From Nocardia rhamnosiphila NBRC 108938 (GTDB lineage Bacteria > Actinomycetota > Actinomycetes > Mycobacteriales > Mycobacteriaceae): a stretch of 64,000 nucleotides of DNA. Numbering within the stretch: the first letter of the stretch is position 1; every line of letters begins with the position of its first letter. The DNA is taken from positions 266,922-330,921 of the forward strand of contig NZ_JOAJ01000010.1 of assembly GCF_000720425.1 (NCBI RefSeq), given 5' to 3'. Positions 8,957 to 17,124 of this stretch are shown in pieces. A program made the translations under genes and the position numbers. The notes under the pieces were generated by a model. The model made no database searches, was not told the origin of the DNA, and saw only the letters and a program-made list of their open reading frames with translations.

Positions 8957-9816
8957 TGACCGAGACCATCACCCTCGACGCACCGCCGAAGAACGGCGGC
9001 CTGTACGCACAGGCCGTACTCGGCGCGATACCGCTGGTCTCGGCGCGGAAATCCGACATCCCGGACCGGGCCGTCCGGCTCGACGGCTACCGGGTCGACC
9101 CGGATCACCTGGCGGCCTACTGCGCGGCCACCGGGCTGCGTTTCGGTGACACCCTGCCGCTCACCTACCCGTTCATCATCACCTTCCCGCTGGTGATGAA
9201 ACTCGTGGTGCAGCGCGACTTCCCGTTCGTGGCGGTCGGCGCGGTGCACGCGGAGAACCTCATCGAACGCACCCGCGAGATCTCGGTGAGCGAACCGCTC
9301 GATATCACCGCGCATATCGAGAACCTGCGGGAACACCCCAAGGGCCTGCTGGTCGACGCGATCAGCGAGATCCGGGTGGGCCGGGAACTGGTGTGGCGGC
9401 AGGTCACCACCTTCCTGCACCAGCAGAAGACCTCGCTCTCGGGCGGCCCCAAGCCCGAACCGAAACCCGACGAGGTGCCGCCGCCCCCGCTGCGGACGTG
9501 GAAGGTGGACCAGAAGACGATCACCCGCTACGCGAACGCCTCCGGTGATCAGAACCCGATCCACACCTCGGCATTGGGTGCCAAGGCCTTCGGTTTCCCC
9601 CGGGCGATCGCGCACGGGATGTGGTCGGCGGCAACGATCCTCGCCACGGTCGAGGGCCGGGTCCCCGACAAGGTCTCCTACGCGGTCAAATTCGGCAAAC
9701 CGATCCTGCTGCCGTCCACCGTGAACGTGTACGCCGATCAGGTCGAGCAGGGGTGGGATCTGGCCCTGAAGCATCCGAAGAAGGGCTATCCGCACCTCAC
9801 CGCAACACTGCGCTGA
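8956..9816 (+). CDS. htdX: MaoC-type 3-hydroxyacyl-thioester dehydratase HtdX-like
   Basis: A 286-residue double-hotdog enzyme. The C-terminal half carries the hydratase signature YANASGDQNPIHTS with its Asp/His pair, followed by GFPRAIAHGMWSAA. The N-terminal half is a hotdog domain without that motif. It would dehydrate or hydrate 3-hydroxyacyl thioesters and so complete a reductase-dehydratase-thiolase set with fabG4 and fadA2. The ATG overlaps the fabG4 stop. Its last codons (GYPHLTATLR, then stop) are repeated about 236 bases downstream, which marks the edge of the inserted island. Confidence 0.92.
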   Translation: MTETITLDAPPKNGGLYAQAVLGAIPLVSARKSDIPDRAVRLDGYRVDPDHLAAYCAATGLRFGDTLPLTYPFIITFPLVMKLVVQRDFPFVAVGAVHAENLIERTREISVSEPLDITAHIENLREHPKGLLVDAISEIRVGRELVWRQVTTFLHQQKTSLSGGPKPEPKPDEVPPPPLRTWKVDQKTITRYANASGDQNPIHTSALGAKAFGFPRAIAHGMWSAATILATVEGRVPDKVSYAVKFGKPILLPSTVNVYADQVEQGWDLALKHPKKGYPHLTATLR

Positions 9817-9850
9817 AGTAGCGGCCCACTCGATGAAACCCCGCTCCGAA
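9783..9850 (+). repeat. Direct repeat copy 1: 3' end of htdX and its trailer
   Basis: The last codons of htdX and about 35 following bases recur at 10019-10086 with roughly 80-85 per cent identity by eye. Both copies read as a GY-x-HLTATLR stop. The second copy is detached from any gene. Confidence 0.8.
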
Positions 9851-9868
9851 CTCTTCGGGGCGGGGTTT
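9836..9868 (+). terminator. Terminator of fabG4-htdX
   Basis: The stem AAACCCCGCTCCGAA pairs with TTCGGGGCGGGGTTT (one G-T pair) around a CTC loop, starting 20 bases after the htdX stop. The trailing sequence CTATATCTGC is AT-richer than usual here. Confidence 0.85.
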
Positions 9869-9906
9869 CTATATCTGCCTACGAGCCATTTGACCTGGTC
9901 AGCGAT

Positions 9907-9939
9907 ACTATCATCAATGAAACTATCATCCATGATAGT
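9907..9939. promoter_or_regulatory. ACTATCAT repeat array, possible orphan operator
   Basis: A direct half-site ACTATCAT at 9907 and a perfect inverted repeat ACTATCAT-CC-ATGATAGT at 9922-9939 are spaced 15 bases apart. The form suits an antitoxin or repressor operator, but no intact gene starts beside it. It may be left from a lost module. Confidence 0.4.
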
Positions 9940-10018
9940 AATCGGGGCCCAGAAACACCCGGCGGAACGATCACCACCTCGGCATCGTGTTCGAAGAGTG
10001 CTGGATAGCGATCCGAGA

Positions 10019-10086
10019 GGGCTATCGGCACCTCACCGCCACACTGCGTTGAGGCGGCGGCCCACACGCGGGAACCCCGCTTCGGA
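10019..10086 (+). repeat. Direct repeat copy 2: displaced htdX 3' end
   Basis: In the htdX frame this copy reads GYRHLTATLR and a stop, followed by a diverged version of the same trailer. Its substitutions, several at third codon positions, suggest it came from a related htdX gene rather than a recent tandem duplication. Confidence 0.75.
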
Positions 10087-10122
10087 GCGATCCGGGTCGC
10101 TGCGCGCTTCGCTACTCGGCTA

Positions 10123-10695
10123 TCACGCGGTCCGGAGCAGATCTACCGCTTCGTGCATTCCATACACATTGATCAGTGAGTCCAGTACCTGGTCGACAGT
10201 CACCGGTGGGTTTCTGCGCCGGCCCACAATCGCCTCGACTGCCCGGAGCGCGGTCTCGGGCGAAACAGCCACGGTGTCGGCAGCGAACTGCGCTGGTTTG
10301 ATGATCTGGATGTGTTTCGGCACAGCCGAAGCCGGGAAATGACGCACGTTCTCGGTCACGAGGGCCCCGGCCCCGCCGACAAGCGCGGCGGCGAGCACAT
10401 GCTCGTCGTCGGGGTCTTGGAGACCGAAGGTGCCCTCGTGGGGCTCCCACCCTTTCACGAGGGCATCATCGAACGCCCCTTGCATCTGCAGGGTGAGCCG
10501 CTTCGCTCGCGCTGCGGCTTCTTCCGGGTCGACCTCGTACCTCTGGCCGAGCTTGATGGCCTCATGAGTCTCCAGCTCTTCGAGGATCGCGTCGGACCAT
10601 AGCGGGCGATATAGGCCCTCGATCGCCAGCGACAGCAAAAAATCGCGCTGGAGGCTGGGCCACAGGACGCACGTATCCAAGAGGGCGGCGAACAT
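10123..10695 (-). CDS. PIN-domain protein, probable VapC-like toxin
   Basis: The product has 190 residues. The N-terminus MFAALLDTCVLWP carries the first PIN aspartate. Further acidic residues are in SDAILEELETHE and LQDPDDEHVLAAAL, and the TENVRHFP segment matches the usual late PIN motif. PIN proteins of this type are Mg-dependent ribonucleases. The C-terminal 60 residues (RRRNPPVTVDQVLDSL) extend beyond the core fold. It follows the HTH gene by 12 bases in the same direction, so the pair is probably one operon. Toxin activity is inferred from family and arrangement. Confidence 0.8.
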   Translation of the reverse strand: MFAALLDTCVLWPSLQRDFLLSLAIEGLYRPLWSDAILEELETHEAIKLGQRYEVDPEEAAARAKRLTLQMQGAFDDALVKGWEPHEGTFGLQDPDDEHVLAAALVGGAGALVTENVRHFPASAVPKHIQIIKPAQFAADTVAVSPETALRAVEAIVGRRRNPPVTVDQVLDSLINVYGMHEAVDLLRTA

Positions 10696-10707
10696 GCCGG
10701 GATTATT

Positions 10708-11247
10708 TCAGCCCTTGGCTTTTCGGCGTCGCTCGGCAACGAGATGGCGGACCTCGCGCAGCTGCTCACGCACCTTCGCTGGGTCTTCTTCGGCGTCGAT
10801 GTCGACTCCCATCGCCGCCAACGCGTCGTATTGCCCCTGACGCCGTGCCTCTCGGTATGTCAGGACGTCGTCCAGGCGGAGCCGGTGACGTGTGCCTACA
10901 CGTTCGGCAGGCAGCTCCTGTTTGTCGATGAGCCGGATCACGGTCGGTCGACTGACACCGAGGAGGTCGGCTGCCTGCTGCGAGGTCAGCGTCATGCTGT
11001 GCGGTGCCACGGTGACGGCTTTGCCTGCCATCAGGGCGGCCACGATTTGTTTGAGAGCCTGGTGGACTTCCGCTGGGAGTTCGATCCGATCGTGCTCGTC
11101 GACACCGACCAGCGCATAGCTGGGGTTCGGCTTGGAGCCGGAGTCCCTCAGCCGCTCATGAGCAGCAAGGAAGCTGAACACGGACGTGAGGCTCTCGCGG
11201 TCCTCGTCCGGTATGAACGTCCTTTCCTCCAACGCTCGCGCAGTCAC
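10708..11247 (-). CDS. Excisionase-type helix-turn-helix protein, probable antitoxin
   Basis: The product has 179 residues. A DNA-binding segment near residues 85-135 (LTSQQAADLLGVSRPTVIRL, then RVGTRHRLRL) is typical of excisionase/MerR-like antitoxins. The C-terminus is charged and probably helical, and could wrap the partner toxin. The GTG start at 11247 follows GAGGAGG at six bases; an ATG five codons upstream lacks such a site. The promoter holds a 30-bp palindrome from 11265, the expected place for autoregulation. It is the first gene of the pair with the PIN protein. Confidence 0.78.
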   Translation of the reverse strand: MTARALEERTFIPDEDRESLTSVFSFLAAHERLRDSGSKPNPSYALVGVDEHDRIELPAEVHQALKQIVAALMAGKAVTVAPHSMTLTSQQAADLLGVSRPTVIRLIDKQELPAERVGTRHRLRLDDVLTYREARRQGQYDALAAMGVDIDAEEDPAKVREQLREVRHLVAERRRKAKG

Positions 11248-11264
11248 GCGACACCTCCTCAAAT

Positions 11265-11294
11265 GAACGTTCCGAAAGTAATTTCGGAACGTTC
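11265..11294. promoter_or_regulatory. 30-bp palindromic operator upstream of the HTH/PIN operon
   Basis: Perfect 13-base arms GAACGTTCCGAAA and TTTCGGAACGTTC are separated by GTAA. The palindrome ends 18 bases before the HTH gene start and includes an AT-rich centre. Most simply it is the operator bound by the antitoxin or the toxin-antitoxin complex. Confidence 0.8.
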
Positions 11295-11480
11295 GAATAG
11301 TGTGTCACGTCTCGGCTGAATATGTCGAGCAGAGTCCGGTCACACGCCGATATCGAATCGGTGCGACCCAACCACGACAGACCAGGGGTTATAGGCATCA
11401 TGGCTCCGGGCCTTGGTCCCGGTCTCAGGCCTGTTCGGCGGATCTCCCTGCTCGATCAGGGGTCGAGACTGTTGATACTG

Positions 11481-11774
11481 TCACCGAAGCCAACCACCGT
11501 CGGCGGCGAGGATATCGGCCAGTCCGCTCACTGCCAGCCAACATCGCTCGGCCCGGATCTCGGCCGCGCTGAGATGCGGAAGAACCACCACCTCGGCATC
11601 GTGCTCGAAGAGGTGCTGAACGGCGATCAGCGTCGCCAGTTTCGGCGCCGAGGGTGCGGTGATCGTGAACACCACCTTCAAGTGATGACGAGCGACGAGG
11701 CCGTCCAGATCAGGCGTGTCGGTGTTGTACCTGCCCACAACGACCGCGCGTCGTCGCCGATCCTCGGTGGTCAC
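11481..11774 (-). CDS. Small protein of unknown function
   Basis: A 97-residue protein beginning VTTEDRRRRAVVVGRYNTD, with a beta-strand-rich middle (LKVVFTITAPSAP) and the segment LFEHDAEVVVLPHLSAAEI. No family was recognised with certainty. Its GTG start overlaps the stop of the upstream gene (GTGA), so it is the second gene of a two-gene operon with 11771-12244. A diverged fragment of a paralogue lies at 9961-10015. Confidence 0.6.
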   Translation of the reverse strand: MTTEDRRRRAVVVGRYNTDTPDLDGLVARHHLKVVFTITAPSAPKLATLIAVQHLFEHDAEVVVLPHLSAAEIRAERCWLAVSGLADILAADGGWLR

Positions 11775-12244
11775 GACCGACTCTCCCTACCGACCGAGCA
11801 TTCACGGATCGCCGCGACCAGCGCCATCCCCGAGGGCTGCGTCCCGGTGACGCGGGGTTGCGTTACCCAGGTGCGGAAGGCCTCGCTACGTCGGGACGGC
11901 GAGGGCAACACGATGGTGCCGCTCCGTACCACCGACACGTTGAGGCGGAACATTTCGGCGAAAAGCATGGTCTCGTCGGGGATGTCAGGAGTGATCAGAA
12001 ACGTCCACCGGCCTGAACGGGGATGCGAGATCACCGGCCCTGAAAGTAGGCCACGCCCGAGCAGCGAGCGATGTGCCGCCGCACCCAACTCGGCGGGCAT
12101 CGTGACTGCACCGAGGTGAGGCCCGGCCGCGACGACGATCCTTTCTGTTTCTGGCTGCACCACTGCCGCCAGTCCGCACGAGCGGTAGAAGGCGCATCGG
12201 GTCGTGGGCGTATCTCCGCAGTGAGCACCTGCTTTCTCATTCAT
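11771..12244 (-). CDS. Conserved actinobacterial protein of unknown function
   Basis: A 157-residue protein with Cys residues near the start (CGDTP, RCAFYRSCGL) and the segments VVQPETERIVVAAG and GPVISHPRSGRWTFLITPDI. The last resembles proteins that sit beside HTH regulators in Nocardia and Streptomyces and that carry unreliable names in databases. No catalytic motif is evident. The ATG at 12244 is the plausible start; the frame is open further upstream without a binding site. It is coupled to the next gene by a four-base overlap. Confidence 0.6.
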   Translation of the reverse strand: MNEKAGAHCGDTPTTRCAFYRSCGLAAVVQPETERIVVAAGPHLGAVTMPAELGAAAHRSLLGRGLLSGPVISHPRSGRWTFLITPDIPDETMLFAEMFRLNVSVVRSGTIVLPSPSRRSEAFRTWVTQPRVTGTQPSGMALVAAIRECSVGRESRS

Positions 12245-12531
12245 GACGAAGCGCCCTTGGGTTCGGCGGCAAGGGCGTGACAGGCGCGGAGAGCAGCGAG
12301 ACTCTGATCGTTGTGTGGTTCGCGATACCGGTGCGCTCCGCACCGGAATGCCGAGATGGTGCCTGTTCCAGCAGGTTCGGAGTCACATCTATAAGCGGTC
12401 TGCTCCGCAAGGCGGAAACAGTCGCGGCGAATTCGGCACGTACGCGCGCGGTTCGCTCGTTGGTCGGCTGAGGTATGTAATCGGTAGGCGCCGACCGAAG
12501 ACGCGCGGCGATTCGATACAGAACCGCGTTA

Positions 12532-12780
12532 TCAGCAGACACGCCACACCTCGGCCGGATGTGCGGCACGCCACCGGGCGATCACACCGTCTACCTCGCG
12601 TTGCGCGGTAGGTTGCTCGGCGGCAGTCGGCGTATCACGGGCGCGAACGTCCTGGGCACATGCGCGGTCGTGGCTTTCGCTCTCACTCCACAGGTGCAGC
12701 GTCGTGGACATCGCCTGGTTGGTCGTCGGCCTCGGTGGCAACGGCGGGGTCGGGGTTCTCTCATTGCGCTCGCGATGCAT
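12532..12780 (-). CDS. Small hypothetical protein
   Basis: An 82-residue hydrophilic protein starting MHRERNERTPTPPLPPRP, with a helical charged C-terminus (REVDGVIARWRAAHPAEV). AGGAGG lies four bases before the ATG, the main reason to believe it. It is divergent from the HTH regulator at 13001. Function unknown. Confidence 0.5.
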   Translation of the reverse strand: MHRERNERTPTPPLPPRPTTNQAMSTTLHLWSESESHDRACAQDVRARDTPTAAEQPTAQREVDGVIARWRAAHPAEVWRVC

Positions 12781-13000
12781 GGTGCCTCCTGACGGATCTC
12801 GGTTGACCGGCACCCGGCGCCGGGGCCTTCCCTCGGCCGGCGATATACGTCGCCGTTTCGACCGTTGATCTCTGTATTCACCCGGCGCCGGGGCCGCTTT
12901 CAGCGTCACGCACCCGAAGCTGCTGTAGGAGCCTCGAAAAGCCCACGGAGGGAATACGCTTCGGATAACGAGTACGTTGACCGCTGCTCCGAGGGGTGGA

Positions 13001-14320
13001 ATGACTGTCAGCAGATGGACGAGCATGGAAGTGCGGGCACTCCGCGTGGCCGCGCTCCGCGAAACTCAAGAGGAGTTCGCCGAACGCGCCGGGTACATGC
13101 TCCCGACCATCAAGAAATGGCACCGGGCGACATGGGACAAGCCGGTACGGGGTCGTTCCGCCGAAGCACTCGACACAATGCTGCGCGAGTTGGACGATGA
13201 GCAACGTGCCCGGTTCGATACAGAGACCGCAGCCGTGGGTGGCCCGATACCTCGTGGCGCCGAGGTCGTGGGCCGGCCGGGCATGGCACTCGGGACGTAT
13301 GCGTGGGAAGTCGACAGTGATGTGAGACGTCGTGAATTCGGAAAGCTGGCCACTGCGGTAACCGCGTCCGCGGTTGGTTGGTCGTGCGGGGACCATATCG
13401 GAGCGGCGGACGCGCAGCGACTGCTGGCGGCTGTCGACGAACTGTATGAACGAGACCAGCAAATGGGTGGCGGTGCCCTGGTCCAATTCGCGCTCGAACA
13501 GCTGGCATACGCCAAGCACACTCTCGACACAGCAAGCTACGACACCGCAGCCGGCAACGCATTCGCCTCGGCCGCAGGCCATCTGGCTGTGCTCGCGGGC
13601 TGGTTGGCCTACGACTCCGACCTTCACCAGGTGGCACGGCGCTGCTACGCCGATGCACTCGCGCTGGCGAGCGAGGCAGGTGACGAGGACCTGATCGCTC
13701 AGATCTGCCTATGTGCGGCGAATCAGTCAATTGTGCTTGCGCGCAGCGGACAGAGCAGCCCTTACCACGCCCTGAAGTTGATCGACCGTGCCCGCACGCT
13801 GGCGCACGGCCGCCCGCCGGGCCGGATTCACGCTTTGATCGCTGGGCGGGAGGCTTCGGCACGCGGGTTGCTGGGTGACCGGATCGGATTCGGTCGCGCG
13901 GTCGCCACCGCGTGGCGGGAAGTGGAACATGCCATCTGCTATGAGCCGCTGGAAGAGTGCCCACAACTGTTGCGGTTCGTGACACCTGCAGAGATCCGTG
14001 GGCTAGAGGCACGCGGTTACGGCGAGATCGGTGAGATCCGCAAAAGCATCGAACTACTCGATGCCTCGGCATCGGAGGAGGCAGGCACCCGCAATGCCGT
14101 GAACGATCGAGCGCACGCGGCGGTGGCGCATGTCCGCATGGGCGATATCCAGTCGGCCCTCGCCTTGGGGACGGCTGTACTCACCGAACTGGAGAACGTC
14201 ACGTCGGGCCGGACACTGCGAGTACTGGACCCGGTACGCACCGTCGACCATCCTGCGGCTGAAGAGTTCCGCGATCGGTTCGCGGCGCTGGAGAATGCCA
14301 CACGTAAGGAAAGCGCATGA
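13001..14320 (+). CDS. HTH transcriptional regulator with tetratricopeptide-like repeats
   Basis: The product has 439 residues. The N-terminus (EVRALRVAALRETQEEFAER, then MLPTIKKWHRAT) is an XRE-type helix-turn-helix. The rest is alpha-helical with TPR-like pairs such as SAAGHLAVLAGWLAYDSD and ARRCYADALALASEAGDEDL. This form is common among actinobacterial regulators that sit in accessory DNA and control a neighbouring gene. The ATG at 13001 follows GAGGGGTGG. Its stop overlaps the start of the GNAT gene (ATGA), so the two are translated together. Confidence 0.8.
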   Translation: MTVSRWTSMEVRALRVAALRETQEEFAERAGYMLPTIKKWHRATWDKPVRGRSAEALDTMLRELDDEQRARFDTETAAVGGPIPRGAEVVGRPGMALGTYAWEVDSDVRRREFGKLATAVTASAVGWSCGDHIGAADAQRLLAAVDELYERDQQMGGGALVQFALEQLAYAKHTLDTASYDTAAGNAFASAAGHLAVLAGWLAYDSDLHQVARRCYADALALASEAGDEDLIAQICLCAANQSIVLARSGQSSPYHALKLIDRARTLAHGRPPGRIHALIAGREASARGLLGDRIGFGRAVATAWREVEHAICYEPLEECPQLLRFVTPAEIRGLEARGYGEIGEIRKSIELLDASASEEAGTRNAVNDRAHAAVAHVRMGDIQSALALGTAVLTELENVTSGRTLRVLDPVRTVDHPAAEEFRDRFAALENATRKESA

Positions 14321-14898
14321 TCGAACCGGAATTCCGGCGTTACTCCGCCGCCCATGCCCGCGAAATACGAGACATCGTCGAAGACATCTACCGGCGTTCC
14401 TACGTCGATGCGATCGCCTCGGGCGACCCGTTCGAATCCATTGCGGCATTTATGCACAGGTTCGATGCCTACACCGATCCCGCTCGCAACCGGGGGTTCG
14501 ACCTGGTGGCGGCATATATCGACGGGGCACCGGCAGGGCAGACCTGGGGCTGGCCGCTGTCACCAGGCGCGGCGGGATGGGGCGGGCTGCACCTGGACGA
14601 CGGCGGGCTGAATGACTCCGATCTGGAGGAGTTCACAATCGAGACTGGTGAACGAACCTTCGCTCTCTCGGAGATCATGGTGTGCGTCGAGTACACCGGG
14701 CGCGGACTCGCTCGCGCCTTGCACGACCAACTGTTGGCGGGTCGCCCCGAGCAGCGGGCGACGCTGCTCGTGAACCCGGGCAACGAGCGCGCTTACGCCC
14801 GGTATCGGAAGTGGGGGTGGTACCGGGTCGGTTGGCAACGTCCGGACTGGGATAACGCCCCAAGGTTCGATGTGCTGATGCGAGACCTGCCGCTCTGA
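14317..14898 (+). CDS. GNAT-family N-acetyltransferase
   Basis: A 193-residue acetyltransferase. The acetyl-CoA-binding motif lies in LSEIMVCVEYTGRGLARALH, followed by the beta-bulge and C-terminal segment NPGNERAYARYRKWGWYRVG. The acceptor substrate is unknown. It overlaps the upstream HTH regulator gene by four bases, so the pair forms a regulator-enzyme operon. Confidence 0.8.
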   Translation: MIEPEFRRYSAAHAREIRDIVEDIYRRSYVDAIASGDPFESIAAFMHRFDAYTDPARNRGFDLVAAYIDGAPAGQTWGWPLSPGAAGWGGLHLDDGGLNDSDLEEFTIETGERTFALSEIMVCVEYTGRGLARALHDQLLAGRPEQRATLLVNPGNERAYARYRKWGWYRVGWQRPDWDNAPRFDVLMRDLPL

Positions 14899-15894
14899 AC
14901 CGAGACAGCTCAACGAACAAATCATTCTGGGCGAGTGCGCGTTCCTATCGTTCCAGGCCCGCCAGCAGGTATGAAGGCGATGACCTCGGGTTATCGCCAG
15001 CGGGAGAATTGGACCGCAGGGCGAACCGACTCCGGACCTTTCATTACGAGGGTCGAGCGGAGCTCCTGGCAGGACCTTTTGCGTGAGTGTCTGACCTGTC
15101 TGATGTGTCGGCCTGGTTTGTATTGGTGTCAGCGTTGGTGTCACGACTGGTGTCATCCAGGCACCAAGGCTGACCGACGTGGCAAGCACGGAAGACACGA
15201 CCACTCCACACTGCCCGACTTGGACCGGTCCACGATCAGGGCGGTTCGCCCCTCCGGCAGCTCGAAGTGGACGGTGCGACTGGCGCTGCTGTCGTCGGCG
15301 GCGTCGTCGACATGTCGTCACCGACCCACTTCACCCCCAGCTCGGGCGTGGCCCGAAACCATAGGTCACAAGGGTTGTTTGGCTGTTCGCCAGATATCCG
15401 GATGTGCTGGTGGCGGAGCAGCGCTTGTAGCGTGTGGTCCCGTTCTGGTCCCGCCCCCATAGACATTTAGCCATGTCTTACATTGTCGCTACTTGGGCGT
15501 GGCGCCCTTTCGAAACATGACTTCGGGAAGGCCTCGGCGCATTGCGGACCGTCGGCTTAACACCACGCCGGGGCACCCTGGCTCTGCTGCAAAGATGCCG
15601 ACGTTTGGCCGTCCGCTGGGACGTCGCTCCGACCTCCCCGCGATTCCTTGAGCTCGTGCGGCTTTGATGTGTCAGCGAAGGCTCCACAACCGATCCCGTT
15701 AGGAGCTCTAGTACCAAGTCGGCGCGCTCGGGTCAAGCTCATATATTTTATCAAAGGGGGCTTTGCCGCCAGACCTTTAAATTACCTGTGAGGGCTCCCA
15801 GCGGCTCTGGAATAATAAGCCCCCTGAACTCTCCTCGTGGATCTGTGGCCGAGGTTGCCGTTTCAGCGACGCCTATCTTTGCTGCAACGGCAAT
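14899..15894. other. About 1 kb without a supported gene; change of base composition
   Basis: Open frames occur on both strands but none has both a ribosome binding site and a recognisable protein. At 15118-15152 the motif TTGGTGTCA and close variants recur three times. A sequence resembling an IS6-family terminal repeat starts at 15580. From about 15680 the base composition falls sharply towards AT. The stretch is probably decayed mobile-element DNA. Confidence 0.45.
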
Positions 15895-16899
15895 CTACGG
15901 AGCCTTGCGCAACCAGTTACTCAATTCACTGGCTGAAACGATTCGCCTAAGCCCAGGAAGGAGTTCTTCGATCGCATGCGGTGATGCCACATAGGGCACA
16001 AATGTAGTGCATACTAACGGAATGATATTTCTGAATGACCCCATTACTGGAGGATTGACCTCATTGATAACTCGCTTCATTTTAGATTCCCACATAACCG
16101 CATCTCCCTCCAAAGCGGTTCTAATATTACGAACCGATTGAAATGAACCGATCTCATAGTCTTCTGCGGCTATACCTAAAGTGGCTAAGAAATCGCCAGA
16201 TTGAACGTTTCGTTCATCGAACAAGTTTATAGCATCTCTTGTTGTAGGGTCGACTTTAGTCAGAAGTGGGATACCGAACTCATCAATATCCAACGTTGCC
16301 CCTTTGCCTATGCGGCGTAGCGCCGAATGGCATGCATGAATAAAGCCGGATAAATACAGTAATCTGCGCATGCTATCGACTGCGGCTTTTGTCACCGGCA
16401 GAAAGAATTGGTCTTCTATGGGATGGAATCTCGGTGACAATCTTGTGCTACGCGATGCTATTGATTCGGCGATCAATCGGACATAATTGGCAGTCGATTT
16501 CACGCTGCCCGCAACGAGCTCAAGGGGCGTCCTTCGCAGATACCAACACCACTCAAATGGCGACATTGTCTCAGCGATCTCGAGTGCGAGATCAACTAGC
16601 CCTGAGTGTAAATTCAAGACGCATAGCCGAGCGCTTTCTTGCTGCGTTGGAAAACCGTCCAGGTGGGCGTTAATCGCTTCTTTGGCTATTTTTAGAATGC
16701 GTGGCTCATCTTTGGTTTCGTCTGCCTCCAGCAATTGCAGTCGTAGATGCCCCTCAATTAGGTCATCTGGAAGTATGTCTTGATTCCATGGATTGCTGTG
16801 CAATGCGGTCTCTCTCGTGTGTTGACCTGCGCTAGCAGAAGTGACTTGGGGCGCATCCTCGGGCAGCCGCAGAGCAGTCCGCGTAATCGGAGTCGCCAC
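15895..16899 (-). CDS. Unknown protein encoded in AT-rich foreign DNA
   Basis: A predicted 334-residue protein, mostly helical (for example RILKIAKEAINAHLDGFPTQ, SMRRLLYLSGFIHACHSALR). No domain was recognised and there is no signal peptide or membrane span. Its codon use is far less GC-biased than the neighbours, a sign of recent transfer. The start is uncertain: the GTG at 16899 has only a weak binding site. It lies downstream of, and in the same direction as, the DUF6414-like gene with a 225-base gap, so the two may act together, possibly in defence. That role is inference only. Confidence 0.6.
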   Translation of the reverse strand: MATPITRTALRLPEDAPQVTSASAGQHTRETALHSNPWNQDILPDDLIEGHLRLQLLEADETKDEPRILKIAKEAINAHLDGFPTQQESARLCVLNLHSGLVDLALEIAETMSPFEWCWYLRRTPLELVAGSVKSTANYVRLIAESIASRSTRLSPRFHPIEDQFFLPVTKAAVDSMRRLLYLSGFIHACHSALRRIGKGATLDIDEFGIPLLTKVDPTTRDAINLFDERNVQSGDFLATLGIAAEDYEIGSFQSVRNIRTALEGDAVMWESKMKRVINEVNPPVMGSFRNIIPLVCTTFVPYVASPHAIEELLPGLRRIVSASELSNWLRKAP

Positions 16900-17124
16900 G
16901 CCTACCCAGCGCTACGCTTCTGCGACGCAACAGCCCCAAGCGGCCCGGCTCGACAAACGGCCGGCCGCCTTCTGCTCCGGAGGGAGGTATAGGCCGTATC
17001 CCGGGATCTCTGACCCCGTCTGTTGAGGCCCGTCACCTGGCGATACGGTCTGGCACTATCCGCCTGAGTTCACGGTACTTGTGACACTCAGGTGACATCG
17101 AGCCGTACCGAACGACCCCTTCGC

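Larger units (their letters stand above)
9869..10122. other. Scrambled junction sequence: inverted repeats, gene fragment and second htdX end
   Basis: No intact gene. In order: an ACTATCAT half-site at 9907-9914; an ACTATCAT-CC-ATGATAGT inverted repeat at 9922-9939; a stretch at 9961-10015 closely resembling the middle of the small gene at 11481-11774 (reading FEHDAEVV on the minus strand); and the second htdX 3' end at 10019-10086. It looks like a patchwork of recombination remnants. Confidence 0.6.

Noticed and set aside
15118..15152. Three TTGGTGTCA-like units considered as a start of a CRISPR or iteron array
   Set aside because: Only three short, unevenly spaced copies, with no spacer structure or associated genes.
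14560..15321. Possible integrase gene or its tail on the minus strand after the GNAT gene
   Set aside because: No integrase motifs (Arg-His-x-x-Arg or Tyr box) or serine-recombinase motif could be seen, and the frame overlaps the GNAT gene antisense.
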